Origin: Clostridiales bacterium | GTDB taxonomy: Bacteria > Bacillota > Clostridia > Saccharofermentanales > DTU023 | Direction: 5' to 3' | Length of the DNA stretch: 64,000 bases | Assembly (NCBI GenBank): GCA_004556925.1 | Contig: SFFI01000010.1 | Location: forward strand, 18,446 to 82,445 | Shown here: positions 43,021 to 51,388 of the stretch, one piece after another | How positions within the stretch are numbered: the first letter of the stretch is position 1 | Layout: each line of letters starts with the position of its first letter | The notes under the pieces: generated by a model | The model's input: the letters and a program-made list of their open reading frames with translations, nothing else | Databases searched by the model: none | What the model was told of the DNA's origin: nothing | Position numbers and translations under genes: made by a program

Positions 43021-43260
43021 CAGCCCATACCGGCTTGCTCTATTTCGCCGGCTTTTCAGTCCAACTTTTAGGGGTCACCCCCGGCAGAGCTTGTCTAAGA
43101 AAGAAGTTAAAGAATGGCAATTACAAATTTGAACACTATTTTGGACTTAGCAAGTGTGTTTCTTATGCTTAAGCTTGTTATTTCGCAATTATCCTAACTG
43201 GTACACGCTTAGCCCAATAGAAATAGGACAGAGAATTGTATTCGTTTCTCTGTCCTTAAA

Positions 43261-43335
<75 letters not shown>

Positions 43336-43372
43336 CTATATGAGAATGACCGCTACAAAGAGCGGTCATTCA

Positions 43373-43447
43373 TGGAGCGGGATACGAGATTCGAACTCGC
43401 GACTTTCACCTTGGCAAGGTGACACTCTACCACTGAGTTAATCCCGC
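43373..43447 (-). tRNA. tRNA-Gly (GCC)
   Basis: Minus strand from 43447: GCGGGATTAACTCAGTGG, anticodon loop TTGCCAA (GCC), T arm GAGTTCGAATCTC, acceptor end ATCCCGC, discriminator T and encoded CCA. It lies 37 bp after tRNA-Cys in the direction of reading, and the two are probably co-transcribed. It is almost identical to the tRNA-Gly(CCC) at 45987. Confidence 0.95.
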
Positions 43448-43511
43448 GCAAGCGCTCATTTTTGAGTGCTTGTGTATGGTATCAAGCTTTTAGGAAACTG
43501 TCAAGCAAAAA

Positions 43512-44135
43512 TTATTTTTCCTGGAGGAGCTTGCTGGCAACGGGAATGAGGAGGCCTCCGACAGCGTTACCCAGGGTGTTAACTAGGATGAATAGAAGGG
43601 CCTGGCCAGACCACATACCCGCAATGGAGATATAGAACATATTGGCTACGCAGTGCTCAAAGCCCGCAAGGATGAACACGCAAACACCAAAGAAGAGGGC
43701 TAGGTATTTGCCGATTGCGTTGGGATTGTTCTTGAAGCCGTCTACCGCAATAAAAATGAGAATATTGCAGAAGATAGAGAGTATGAAGATGGAAAAGAGA
43801 GTGTCTCCCAGTTTAACCTCACACATGCCTTGGGCTTTCGTAGCTAGGGCAGGGGCAAGTCGGGTGGCTTTTAGGGCCAGGGCAAAGATCCAGGTGCCAA
43901 GGAGGTTGCCCAGCCAAATGAGGGTGAGATCTCCCAGATAGCTACGGGGCTGGTCCAGGCTGTAGCACACCTTGCCGGTAAAAAGGTTGTAGCCCCGAGT
44001 GCAGATGACAAAGAGGCCCACCGTAAAGAAGAGGGAGCCTACGACCTTGTTGTCTAGGGCCAGGAAGACGGTGCCTCCCAAGGCGATGCAAATGCCGGCG
44101 ATAATGCCTTTAACGAAAGTTGTGAGATTATTCAT
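43512..44135 (-). CDS. Formate/nitrite transporter family protein
   Basis: A 207-residue FNT channel with six membrane helices. The family motif GFEHCVANMFY lies near residue 157 and carries the central pore His; the earlier TGKVCYSLDQP segment corresponds to the first conserved loop. It is shorter than FocA (about 280) because the N- and C-terminal cytosolic tails are nearly absent, but all helices appear present. GAGGTG precedes the ATG. It probably exports formate or takes up nitrite; no formate lyase or nitrite reductase gene is adjacent. Confidence 0.9.
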   Translation of the reverse strand: MNNLTTFVKGIIAGICIALGGTVFLALDNKVVGSLFFTVGLFVICTRGYNLFTGKVCYSLDQPRSYLGDLTLIWLGNLLGTWIFALALKATRLAPALATKAQGMCEVKLGDTLFSIFILSIFCNILIFIAVDGFKNNPNAIGKYLALFFGVCVFILAGFEHCVANMFYISIAGMWSGQALLFILVNTLGNAVGGLLIPVASKLLQEK

Positions 44136-44258
44136 ACAGTCACCTCAATGCGAGAAAATTTCCACTAGCCAGATGATAAACCTAAAGGGGAGAGGGGGCA
44201 AATGCTTATATGCAAGCAGTCCTGCCCGATCTTGTTCTGCCCTTATTTTAAGTTTGGT

Positions 44259-44471
44259 ATATAATGCGTGGTTATTACGAGGAGAGAGGATGGGCTCTCG
44301 TTCATCCAAGATTCGAGGTGATTCTTATGAAGGAAGCAAGATGCGCAAGGCAAGCGGGACAAAAGTCCCAGGCAAGGCCTCCCCTTATAGGCCAAGATCT
44401 CAAATTCTTAGCCCCATACTTTCAATTGCGTCTCATGAGAAAAGGATCCGCTCAATCGAGCGGATCCTTTT
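44259..44471 (+). ncRNA. Candidate small transcript (promoter to terminator), possible 48-codon ORF
   Basis: TATAAT at 44259-44264 on the plus strand is followed about 200 bp later by a terminator on the same strand. Within it ATG 44327 has GAGGTGATT as a Shine-Dalgarno site and opens a 48-codon basic frame (begins MKEARCARQAGQK) ending at 44473, in the terminator's T run. A small regulatory RNA is more likely than a protein because the frame runs through the terminator stem. The -35 (TGCCCT, 16-bp spacing) is poor. The gap 44136-44505 otherwise holds nothing I recognise. Confidence 0.3.
44440..44471. terminator. Bidirectional terminator
   Basis: AAAAGGATCCGCTC (44440-44453) pairs perfectly with GAGCGGATCCTTTT (44458-44471) across a 4-nt loop, with T runs on both strands. 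It ends the peptidyl-prolyl isomerase gene on the minus strand and any plus-strand transcript from 44264. Confidence 0.9.
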
Positions 44472-44505
44472 GATAGCGCAAGGTCTTGCCTCGATTCGCT
44501 TTGGC

Positions 44506-45360
44506 TTACTGGGCCTCAATTAAGAAGTAGACCACCTGCATATGGGGAGGATCAAGGGGCCGGTCGTTTCCGTCTTTGTCCAGCTTAGCGATCCGGTCAA
44601 CCTCTTCCATGCCGGAAAGAACCTCACCAAAAGCGGCATAAGACCCGTCCAAGAAAGTGCTGTCCGCATTGCAGATGAAGAACTGGGAACTTGCAGAGTT
44701 GGGATCTTGGGCACGGGCCATGGAGAGAACGCCTCTCTTATGGGAGAGGGGGTTGTCCACACCATTAGCGGAAAATTCACCTTTGATGTTTTCTTTAGAG
44801 CCGCCACGTCCGGTGCCCTCTGGATCGCCGCCCTGGATCATGAAACCATCTATCACACGGTGGAAGATCAGCTTGTCGTAAAAACCTTGGCCTACCAGCT
44901 TTTGAAAATTGGCCACGCTTTCCGGGGCTGCATCAGGCCTTAGTTTTAGGACGATATCGGCACCGCTGTCCATATGGATGCATACAAGGTCTGTGGCGGT
45001 TTCAGCTAGCTGGTAGCCAGCGGGAGGGGTTATCTCGCCTAGGTTGGGGTTTTGGGATACTTGATCGGAAGTCATATTTGTGTCCTCACTTTGTTCTGTA
45101 TTGGGGTCAGAGGTAGGCTTTTCCTGGCTTGCCTCTGGGGGATTTTCTGTATCCTGGCTGGGCTTCGTGCTACTTGGAGCGCTTGTGACTTGGTTAGCTT
45201 GGCTTTGATCGGTAGCCAGGGGACGAATAGTGATTTGCTGGGAGCAAGCAGTCAGGCCGATGCCCAAAAGCAATACGAGGCAAACCATACTAATCCCACT
45301 CAAGATTGCTATTGTCCTTGTTATGCTCGGATGCTTGATCCATTGGCTTGGTTTGAACAT
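44506..45360 (-). CDS. Cyclophilin-type peptidyl-prolyl isomerase lipoprotein
   Basis: A 284-residue protein with a long lipoprotein signal peptide (basic N-region, lipobox LTAC, Cys39), an 80-residue Ser/Thr/Gln/Pro/Glu-rich linker and a cyclophilin domain from about residue 120. FHRVIDGFMIQGGDP is the catalytic Arg region, and SASSQFFI and AFGEV are also typical. It should assist folding of exported proteins at the outer face of the membrane. AAGGAG lies 15 nt before the ATG, further than usual. It is followed by a strong terminator. Confidence 0.92.
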   Translation of the reverse strand: MFKPSQWIKHPSITRTIAILSGISMVCLVLLLGIGLTACSQQITIRPLATDQSQANQVTSAPSSTKPSQDTENPPEASQEKPTSDPNTEQSEDTNMTSDQVSQNPNLGEITPPAGYQLAETATDLVCIHMDSGADIVLKLRPDAAPESVANFQKLVGQGFYDKLIFHRVIDGFMIQGGDPEGTGRGGSKENIKGEFSANGVDNPLSHKRGVLSMARAQDPNSASSQFFICNADSTFLDGSYAAFGEVLSGMEEVDRIAKLDKDGNDRPLDPPHMQVVYFLIEAQ

Positions 45361-45472
45361 ATATTGTAGTTGTTACTCCTTGTTTACACCGAATAGCTAC
45401 GCGTGGAGTTGGTGTTATTCGGTCAGTTCACTCATCATAACAAAAAGCCCGCTAAAGTGGGACGGGAGGTAG

Positions 45473-45750
45473 ATTATCTGCAAACTTGTAAGAAAATCTG
45501 GAAAGTTGAAAGTAGCTTGGGCCTTTGGCCCTTTTGCCGCCTACCTTAACCCTTATTTCGACTTTCTAGGATTTCAGACAATTTTACAAGTAATGGAGGC
45601 GTTTAGGCGGCCCAAGCACCCATTAATTGTAGAACTGCCCTCGATCCCACCCATTAGTTGAAAACTTGCCTGGTAGCCCACCCATTAGCTGAAATTTTGC
45701 CGGAGAATCTGGAAATCCCAAGTAGCATAGCCCTCTGGCCACCCACTACT
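45473..45750. repeat. Dispersed intergenic repeat, copy B (three 31-bp units)
   Basis: ACCCATTAATTG, ACCCATTAGTTG and ACCCATTAGCTG start at 45618, 45649 and 45680 (31-bp period), preceded by ACAAGTAATGG (inverted arm, about 45587). The part 45551-45750 aligns with copy A at 34698. The left end, 45473-45498, is a 26-bp stretch found identically at 63872-63897. It fills most of the 626-bp gap between the isomerase gene and tRNA-Gly. An 8-bp inverted repeat (ACCGAATA 45388, TATTCGGT 45416) lies nearer the isomerase start. Confidence 0.75.
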
Positions 45751-45912
45751 CACAAATATGCATATCTATGGACAGTCCCCCATTGGGTACAAAAGCTCAG
45801 CAGAGTGTAAGGCTGAATTCACAATAGATTTTACTATATGACTAAATCCCGCTTCCTTTGGTGGGGAACTACTTATTCACTTTAGCCCGGGTGGGCCTTG
45901 TGGCTTAAGCTC

Positions 45913-45941
45913 TTGCAGGTACTTTGGCAATTTGCTAATAT
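45913..45941 (+). promoter_or_regulatory. Promoter of tRNA-Gly (CCC)
   Basis: TTGCAG (45913-45918), 17-bp spacer and TAATAT (45936-45941), about 45 bp before the tRNA. Confidence 0.55.
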
Positions 45942-45986
45942 AAACAAGTTCAGCAAAGTTAACACCTTGCCCAAATTACATTCTTT

Positions 45987-46062
45987 GCGGGATTAACTCA
46001 GTTGGTAGAGTGTCACCTTCCCAAGGTGAAAGTCGCGAGTTCGAGCCTCGTATCCCGCTCCA
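45987..46062 (+). tRNA. tRNA-Gly (CCC)
   Basis: GCGGGATTAACTCAGTTGG, anticodon loop TTCCCAA (CCC), T arm GAGTTCGAGCCTC, acceptor end ATCCCGC, discriminator T and encoded CCA. It differs from the tRNA-Gly(GCC) at 43373 by one inserted D-loop T, the anticodon base 34 and two T-loop bases, so one is a recent duplicate of the other. The short T-rich stretch after it (TTTTTTTT at about 46087) may end the transcript. Confidence 0.95.
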
Positions 46063-46226
46063 CTTTTGACCGCTGCTACAGCGGTCTTTTTTTTGCGCCT
46101 TTTCTTTCAATCAGATCCGGAGGGGAGGTGAATCGAATTTTCCTTGTTCATATGCCTGCAAGAAATGTTATCCTTATATTGTTAGGCTTTAACATAATCC
46201 ATCAAAGAGCAAAGGAGTAATGTAGT

Positions 46227-47192
46227 ATGGAGTTTAATAAAGTTGTTGTAATGGGTGGCGGCGTATTAGGTTCACAAATTGCCCTGATGAGCGCCTATAC
46301 AGGACATGACACGACTATTTGGATGCGCAGTGAAGGATCTATTGAGAGAACCAAGCCCAAGCTGGCCGGTTACAGCGCCATGATGATCCAATCTCTAGAG
46401 CAAGCCCGTAAAATGTTGGGCAACCCTCTGGGTGCTTTTGTTTATCCCAAGGGCCTCATTAAGGATTGGGCTGGGATGACAGAAGAAAAAATTGACGACC
46501 TAATTCAGCAGGTCAAAGATACCGCTGACAATAATCTCCATTTGGAGCTGGATATGGCCAAGGCTTTAGCTGGCGCGGATATCGTCATTGAAAGCATGTC
46601 AGAAGATCCCCAGGCCAAAATTGATCTGTACGAGAAGATGAAAGATGTGATGGATGAAAAAACCATCCTCTGCACGAACTCCTCCACTTTACTGCCCTCT
46701 ACTTTTGCTGACCATACCGGTCGTCCTGCCCAATACATGGCCTTGCACTTTGCCAATGAAATCTGGAAGCACAACACTGCGGAATGCATGGGACATGCAG
46801 GCACTGCCCCTGAGGTTTACGATGCAGTTGTAAGATTTGCTGAAGAGATCAATATGGTCCCGATTAAACTGCACAAAGAGCAGCCAGCCTATGTTCTCAA
46901 CTCACTCTTGGTCCCCCTCTTGGATGCTGCCCAGCAGCTGTGGGGCAAGGGTGTAGCAGATCCTGAAACCATCGACTTGACCTGGCGTTTGGCTACGGGT
47001 GCTCCTGCTGGTCCTTTCCAGATTATGGACGTTGTAGGCCTAGAAACGGTTTACAATATCCTCATGATGAAACCTGATACCCAGGATCCCGAGTCCGTGA
47101 ACCACAAGATCGCCGCTATGATCAAGGAAAAAATTGACAAGGGAGAACTGGGTATCAACTCTGGCAAGGGTTTCTATGATTATAAAAAGTAG
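46227..47192 (+). CDS. 3-hydroxyacyl-CoA dehydrogenase family protein
   Basis: A 321-residue NAD-dependent dehydrogenase of the HBDH/HAD family. The Rossmann motif GGGVLGSQ lies at residues 10-17, the catalytic Ser/His region reads NSSTLLPS and ALHFANEIWKHNTAEC, and the C-terminal dimerisation domain has the usual GAPAGPFQIMDVVGL motif. It would interconvert 3-hydroxyacyl-CoA and 3-oxoacyl-CoA, as in butyrate formation, but no other genes of that pathway are adjacent. AAAGGAG precedes the ATG by 9 nt. It is monocistronic with its own terminator. The HFxN motif is slightly unusual (HFAN where HFFNP is common), so the substrate may differ. Confidence 0.88.
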   Translation: MEFNKVVVMGGGVLGSQIALMSAYTGHDTTIWMRSEGSIERTKPKLAGYSAMMIQSLEQARKMLGNPLGAFVYPKGLIKDWAGMTEEKIDDLIQQVKDTADNNLHLELDMAKALAGADIVIESMSEDPQAKIDLYEKMKDVMDEKTILCTNSSTLLPSTFADHTGRPAQYMALHFANEIWKHNTAECMGHAGTAPEVYDAVVRFAEEINMVPIKLHKEQPAYVLNSLLVPLLDAAQQLWGKGVADPETIDLTWRLATGAPAGPFQIMDVVGLETVYNILMMKPDTQDPESVNHKIAAMIKEKIDKGELGINSGKGFYDYKK

Positions 47193-47226
47193 ACCCTAGC
47201 CTGACCCAAGGCATCATATTGCAAGT

Positions 47227-47260
47227 AAAAACCGACGGATGACTATCCGCCGGTTTTTTT
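47227..47260 (+). terminator. Terminator of the dehydrogenase gene
   Basis: AAAACCG-ACGGAT pairs with ATCCG-CCGGTTTT with one bulge, followed by TTTTTTT. It begins 35 bp after the stop. Confidence 0.85.
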
Positions 47261-47313
47261 ATCTAGGGTGCTCATAAAAGCTAGCTGTCGATTTCCAGGG
47301 AACCCACTTAAAA

Positions 47314-47922
47314 CTAGCTGTCAAAGTCTGATAATAGTTCCTGGTTTTGCGGTAAATCAATGACTTCGGAGTAAACCTCTGTATAGACCTCTTCAATTGC
47401 CTCCTGCAAGACATCTGGCAGGACTTCTTCAGATATTTTCTGGGGAGAGCTGGCCAGAACGTGCATGGGGATAGGGTCGGTATCTGGTCGAACTGCTGGC
47501 ATGGCGTAGGGCAGGTCGAGGATTTGAAAGCCACAACTCTGGTGAAACTTGAGGCGTTTCTTAGCCGTCTCGGTATGGGGGAGCTCAGACTCAAACAAAA
47601 TGGCTTTGTTGAGCGCCATGCGAAAATGCCGCATAAAGGCGCCACCCAGCCCCTGTCCGCGGAGCTCAGGGGATACAGCTAGATATTCAATAAAATAAAA
47701 GTCCTGCATTTTGTGGGTGATTAAGACCAGGGCGAGTTTGTCTTGTTCGTATTTTAGGAGCCAGGTCTCAGATTGTTCTTCCCGGAGATGGTCTGCCATG
47801 ACCTCTTTTGCATAGAGTTCTTCTCTAGGAAAAGAACGTATGAGCAGCTGCCACACTTGTGGGAAATCGCTGTCTTTGTATTTTTCTACTTGATAGGTGC
47901 GATGATGGTGAAATTCGCGCAT
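47314..47922 (-). CDS. GNAT-family N-acetyltransferase with C-terminal extension
   Basis: About 202 residues. The acetyl-CoA motif ELRGQGLGGAFMRHF lies near residue 85, preceded by FYFIEYLAVSP, and the fold ends with FHQSCGFQILDLPY. An acidic tail of about 60 residues follows (VLPDVLQEAIEEVYTEVYSE). ATG 47922 has AAGGAG 9 nt upstream, so the in-frame ATG at 48000 is rejected. Substrate unknown. Confidence 0.85.
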   Translation of the reverse strand: MREFHHHRTYQVEKYKDSDFPQVWQLLIRSFPREELYAKEVMADHLREEQSETWLLKYEQDKLALVLITHKMQDFYFIEYLAVSPELRGQGLGGAFMRHFRMALNKAILFESELPHTETAKKRLKFHQSCGFQILDLPYAMPAVRPDTDPIPMHVLASSPQKISEEVLPDVLQEAIEEVYTEVYSEVIDLPQNQELLSDFDS

Positions 47923-48174
47923 AAAATAATTCTCCTTGCCTTTTACGATAAGCCAGGACCAATAATTTTGTCTAGGTCCATGAAGCCGGGTCTTAGCCAT
48001 AGGGAGACGTTTGGTGGAAAAAGAGGAGAAATTATTTTGCCCTTTCTACTTTCCCCTTAGCGATTAATACGATTAATGCTAGTATAAAGAAAAGTTTGTT
48101 TGTGACTGATCATGATGAGCAAGAAAATGATCAACAAGAGCAATAAAGCAATAAGAAGAAAGTAGGGTAAATTT

Positions 48175-49449
48175 ATGACAACACTCAGCCGTGACCACGA
48201 CAGCGAAATGCTCCGATATGCCTTGGACTATTTTGCAGACTACATTTCCTATGACACCACTTCGGACCCGCATAACCCCGACTGCCCCTCCAACCCTAGG
48301 ATTTTTGACCTGGCCCGCAAAATCGTCCAAGACTTGGAGGCCCTGGGTCTGGAAGCACGCGTAGATGACCACGCATATGTATATGCAACCCTGCCTGGCA
48401 ACACCCCAGCGCGCTATAGCCTAGGCTTGATTTCCCATATGGATACCTCGCCTGATATGAGCGGGGCAAATATCAAGGCCCGTCGTCTCAACTACACAGG
48501 AGACCCTGTGGTCTTAAATGCTGACCATCCAGACTATAAGGAGGGCAAGGAGGAAGCGATCCTTTTGGACGAAGCCACCTTCCCTGGCCTAAGTGATTTA
48601 CGGGGTCAGGACTTAGTGGTGACAGATGGCCATAGCCTGCTTGGTGCAGATGACAAGGCTGGAATTTCCGAAATCATGGCTCTGGTCAAATACCTGGTGA
48701 AACACCCAGAAATTCCACATGGCGATATCCAAGTCGCTTTTACGCCGGACGAAGAAATTGGCCGAGGAGCAGACCTCTTTGATGTGGAAGGTTTTGGCGC
48801 TGACCTGGCCTTTACCATGGACGGGTCCAAGCTGGGTGAGATGGAGTGTGAGAATTTCAATGCGGCCTCTGCAAGAATTATGGTGCAGGGCCGTAGTGTC
48901 CACCCAGGTTCAGCTAAAGACCAGATGCGTAATGCCTTGACCCTGGCCGCGGAATTTATTTTGGCCATGCCTGAGCAAGAAAAGCCAGAATACACAGAGC
49001 ATTACGAAGGCTTTTACCACCTAACAGATGTTCAAGGTAGTGTAGAGCACGCCCAGCTGGACTACATCATTCGTGACTTTGATAAGGAAAACTTTGCCCA
49101 CCGCAAGCAATTTATGCAAGATCTTGTGGACCGCTTGAATGCGGAAAAAGGCGACAAGATTTTCAGCATTGCGCTTAAGGACTCTTACTTCAATATGAAA
49201 GAAAAGATTGAGCCTTATGCTTTTATGTTGGATTATGCCCGCGAAGCGATGGCGGAATGTGGAATTGAGACCTTAGAAGTGCCCATTCGGGGCGGCACAG
49301 ACGGAGCCCAGCTTTCGTATAAGGGGCTGCCTTGTCCCAACCTTTTTGTGGGTGGGGATAACTTCCACGGCCGCTATGAATACTTGGTAGTTCCTACGAT
49401 GGAGAAGGCCTGCCAGCTGCTGGTTCAGCTCGTGCAGAAATTTATTTAA
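48175..49449 (+). CDS. pepT: Peptidase T (aminotripeptidase)
   Basis: A 424-residue M20-family dizinc tripeptidase, full length. Metal ligands are in SHMDTSPDM, GADDKAGI and TPDEEIGRGAD, plus GGTDGAQLSYKG near the C-terminus; the dimerisation domain lies between. It releases the N-terminal residue from tripeptides in the cytosol and fits with the peptide importer at 17-22 kb. AGGG lies 7 nt before the ATG. It is monocistronic. Confidence 0.95.
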   Translation: MTTLSRDHDSEMLRYALDYFADYISYDTTSDPHNPDCPSNPRIFDLARKIVQDLEALGLEARVDDHAYVYATLPGNTPARYSLGLISHMDTSPDMSGANIKARRLNYTGDPVVLNADHPDYKEGKEEAILLDEATFPGLSDLRGQDLVVTDGHSLLGADDKAGISEIMALVKYLVKHPEIPHGDIQVAFTPDEEIGRGADLFDVEGFGADLAFTMDGSKLGEMECENFNAASARIMVQGRSVHPGSAKDQMRNALTLAAEFILAMPEQEKPEYTEHYEGFYHLTDVQGSVEHAQLDYIIRDFDKENFAHRKQFMQDLVDRLNAEKGDKIFSIALKDSYFNMKEKIEPYAFMLDYAREAMAECGIETLEVPIRGGTDGAQLSYKGLPCPNLFVGGDNFHGRYEYLVVPTMEKACQLLVQLVQKFI

Positions 49450-49486
49450 GGACAGGACAGACGCTGGATTACTTATAGCAACTTGC

Positions 49487-51232
49487 TTATGCCAGGCTGC
49501 TGAGGATGGCTTCGGCGACCCTCATGCCGTCGATCGCCGAAGAAACAATTCCTCCGGCATAGCCTGCCCCCTCTCCTGTGGGATAAAGACCGGGAAAACC
49601 CAAGGCCTGGAGGCTGGTTTTATCCCGTAAGAGGCGGAGGGGAGAGGAGGATCTGGCTTCCACACCGGTGAGCAGGGCTGAGGCCTGGTCAAAACCGGGC
49701 AGCTGCTGGCCGAGATGCTCGAGGCCTTCCTTGAGCGCAAGATAAAGGCTGGCCGGCAAGAGGTCGTGAAGGGGGGCGGGGACGGTTTGCGGCCCTGCAC
49801 TCCCCCGATAGTCGCCCAGACTTGGGCGGCTAGATTTTTCCTTGAAGTCAGACCAGCTCTCAACCGGAACTGTGAAGGGAAGTGGAGGCCCTTGGAGGTT
49901 GCTAACGCTTTGCCCCAGCATGTAAGCCTTAGCCTCCAGTGCCTCTTGAAAGGCCAAACCCGCTAGGGCTTCTGTGCCAAAATCTTCCGGCCCCACGCTG
50001 GTGAGCAGGGCGGAGTTGGCGTAGGGGAGATTCCTGGCATGGTAGGACATACCGTTAACACAGAGCCGGCCCGGTTCGGAGGAGGCATTGACCACTAAGC
50101 CGCCCGGGCACATGCAGAAAGTGTAAACTGCGCGCCCGGTGGAAGCGGACCGGGTTTTGAGCTGATAGGAAGCTGGAGGCAGGCTGGATAAGTCCTCGGG
50201 GGCGGGGGCATGGCCTAGGGCCAAGGGGGCTGCTTGGTGGTAGCGACCTTGATTAATGAGGCTTTGGGGATGCTCAATCCGGAGGCCCACAGCAAAGGGT
50301 TTGCCTGTCATCGCTAGGCCAAACTGCTGGAGCTGCTTAAAGAGGAGGCGGGAGGAGTGCCCTAGGGCAAGCACGAGGACCTTTGATGTTAAGACTGTAT
50401 TGAGCCCAGGGTTTGGCATTTCGCAACTTTGCCCCTGGTGGCGGGGTACTTCTTGACTGGTATCTCTACACCTTAAGTGGTATTTCCCCGCAAGATAATC
50501 CAGGGCAGTCACTTGGGTATGAAAGTGAAAGCTTGCGCCCCAGGACTCCATCGTCTGGCGCATCCGGGGGACAATTCTTTGCATGAGGTCTGTTCCCACA
50601 TGAGGATATTGGCGGTAGAGAATGTCTGCTGGCGCTCCCTGGTCTACTAAAAGTTCTAAATAGGCCCGCTGCCTGGGATCTTTAGACCGCGAGGTGAGTT
50701 TGCCATCAGAGAAAGTGCCGGCCCCGCCCTCCCCAAATTGCACGTTGGAACTAGGGCTAAGTTCCCCCGTCTCCCACAAGTGCTGGACAGTGTTAGCCCG
50801 GTCTGTAACCTCCTGGCCTTGCTCTAAGACGATCGGCCGGAGGCCTGCTAGGGCTAAACCGTAAGCGGCCATAAGGCCAGCGGGCCCGCTACCTACTACA
50901 AGGGGCCGGTCCAGATTCCTGCTTATGAGGCCAGCCGCGGCCTGGCGGATTTTGCCTTCCCAATCCATAAGACCAGGAAGGTTTTGCCAAGCCACATCCT
51001 TGAGTCGCAGCTTTTGACTGGACACGTACTTGGTCAAGTCTGGCCCGAGAGCCAGACTGTAGTGATACATGAAGGGGGCTTTCCTCGCATCCAAGGACTG
51101 GCCTTCGATTTCATAATCTAATACAGGCCAGGCTAGCGGGTCCAGGCCCAGCTTTTTGCACAGAGCCTGGTCCAGGTCAGCCCGGCTATGGCCCAGGCCC
51201 AACTTAAGCTTTGTCACTAGCAGTTTTTTCAT
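49487..51232 (-). CDS. FAD-dependent oxidoreductase of the COG2509 family
   Basis: About 581 residues. After an N-terminal roughly 90-residue alpha/beta domain (MKKLLVTKLKLGLGHSRADL), the FAD motif VVGSGPAGLMAAYGLA lies near residue 115. GEGGAGTFSDGKLTSR, FCMCPGGLVVNASSE and a C-terminal YPTGEGAGYAGGIVSSAIDG are all signatures of this uncharacterised dehydrogenase family. The open frame extends to 51313, but ATG 51232 matches the family start. There is no Shine-Dalgarno site, and an extended TGC-CATAAT (51239-51247, minus strand) ends exactly 6 nt before the ATG. It is divergent from the DUF1538 gene across a palindrome. Confidence 0.85.
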   Translation of the reverse strand: MKKLLVTKLKLGLGHSRADLDQALCKKLGLDPLAWPVLDYEIEGQSLDARKAPFMYHYSLALGPDLTKYVSSQKLRLKDVAWQNLPGLMDWEGKIRQAAAGLISRNLDRPLVVGSGPAGLMAAYGLALAGLRPIVLEQGQEVTDRANTVQHLWETGELSPSSNVQFGEGGAGTFSDGKLTSRSKDPRQRAYLELLVDQGAPADILYRQYPHVGTDLMQRIVPRMRQTMESWGASFHFHTQVTALDYLAGKYHLRCRDTSQEVPRHQGQSCEMPNPGLNTVLTSKVLVLALGHSSRLLFKQLQQFGLAMTGKPFAVGLRIEHPQSLINQGRYHQAAPLALGHAPAPEDLSSLPPASYQLKTRSASTGRAVYTFCMCPGGLVVNASSEPGRLCVNGMSYHARNLPYANSALLTSVGPEDFGTEALAGLAFQEALEAKAYMLGQSVSNLQGPPLPFTVPVESWSDFKEKSSRPSLGDYRGSAGPQTVPAPLHDLLPASLYLALKEGLEHLGQQLPGFDQASALLTGVEARSSSPLRLLRDKTSLQALGFPGLYPTGEGAGYAGGIVSSAIDGMRVAEAILSSLA

Positions 51233-51273
51233 GTCTTCATTATGGCATGTGGAGCCAGAGCCTGCACTCATCT

Positions 51274-51297
51274 GCACACAATATATACATTGTGTGC
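51274..51297. promoter_or_regulatory. 24-bp palindrome in a divergent intergenic region
   Basis: GCACACAA (51274-51281) and TTGTGTGC (51290-51297) are perfect 8-bp arms around an A/T-rich 8-bp centre. It lies 42 bp upstream of the COG2509 gene and 92 bp upstream of the DUF1538 gene, and looks like a dimeric repressor site able to control both. Confidence 0.5.
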
Positions 51298-51388
51298 CTG
51301 CCTTAGTGCCCATACATGGCGTACTTGGGCTTAAACTGTTAAAATGATGAATATTCTATATTCCATTCCGCGCTAGGAGGAGGCCCTC

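Noticed and set aside
43999..44523. 174-codon plus-strand frame from the formate channel gene into the cyclophilin gene
   Set aside because: It runs through the channel gene antisense, the strong terminator at 44440-44471 and the start of another gene; its basic Ser/Arg composition fits no family.
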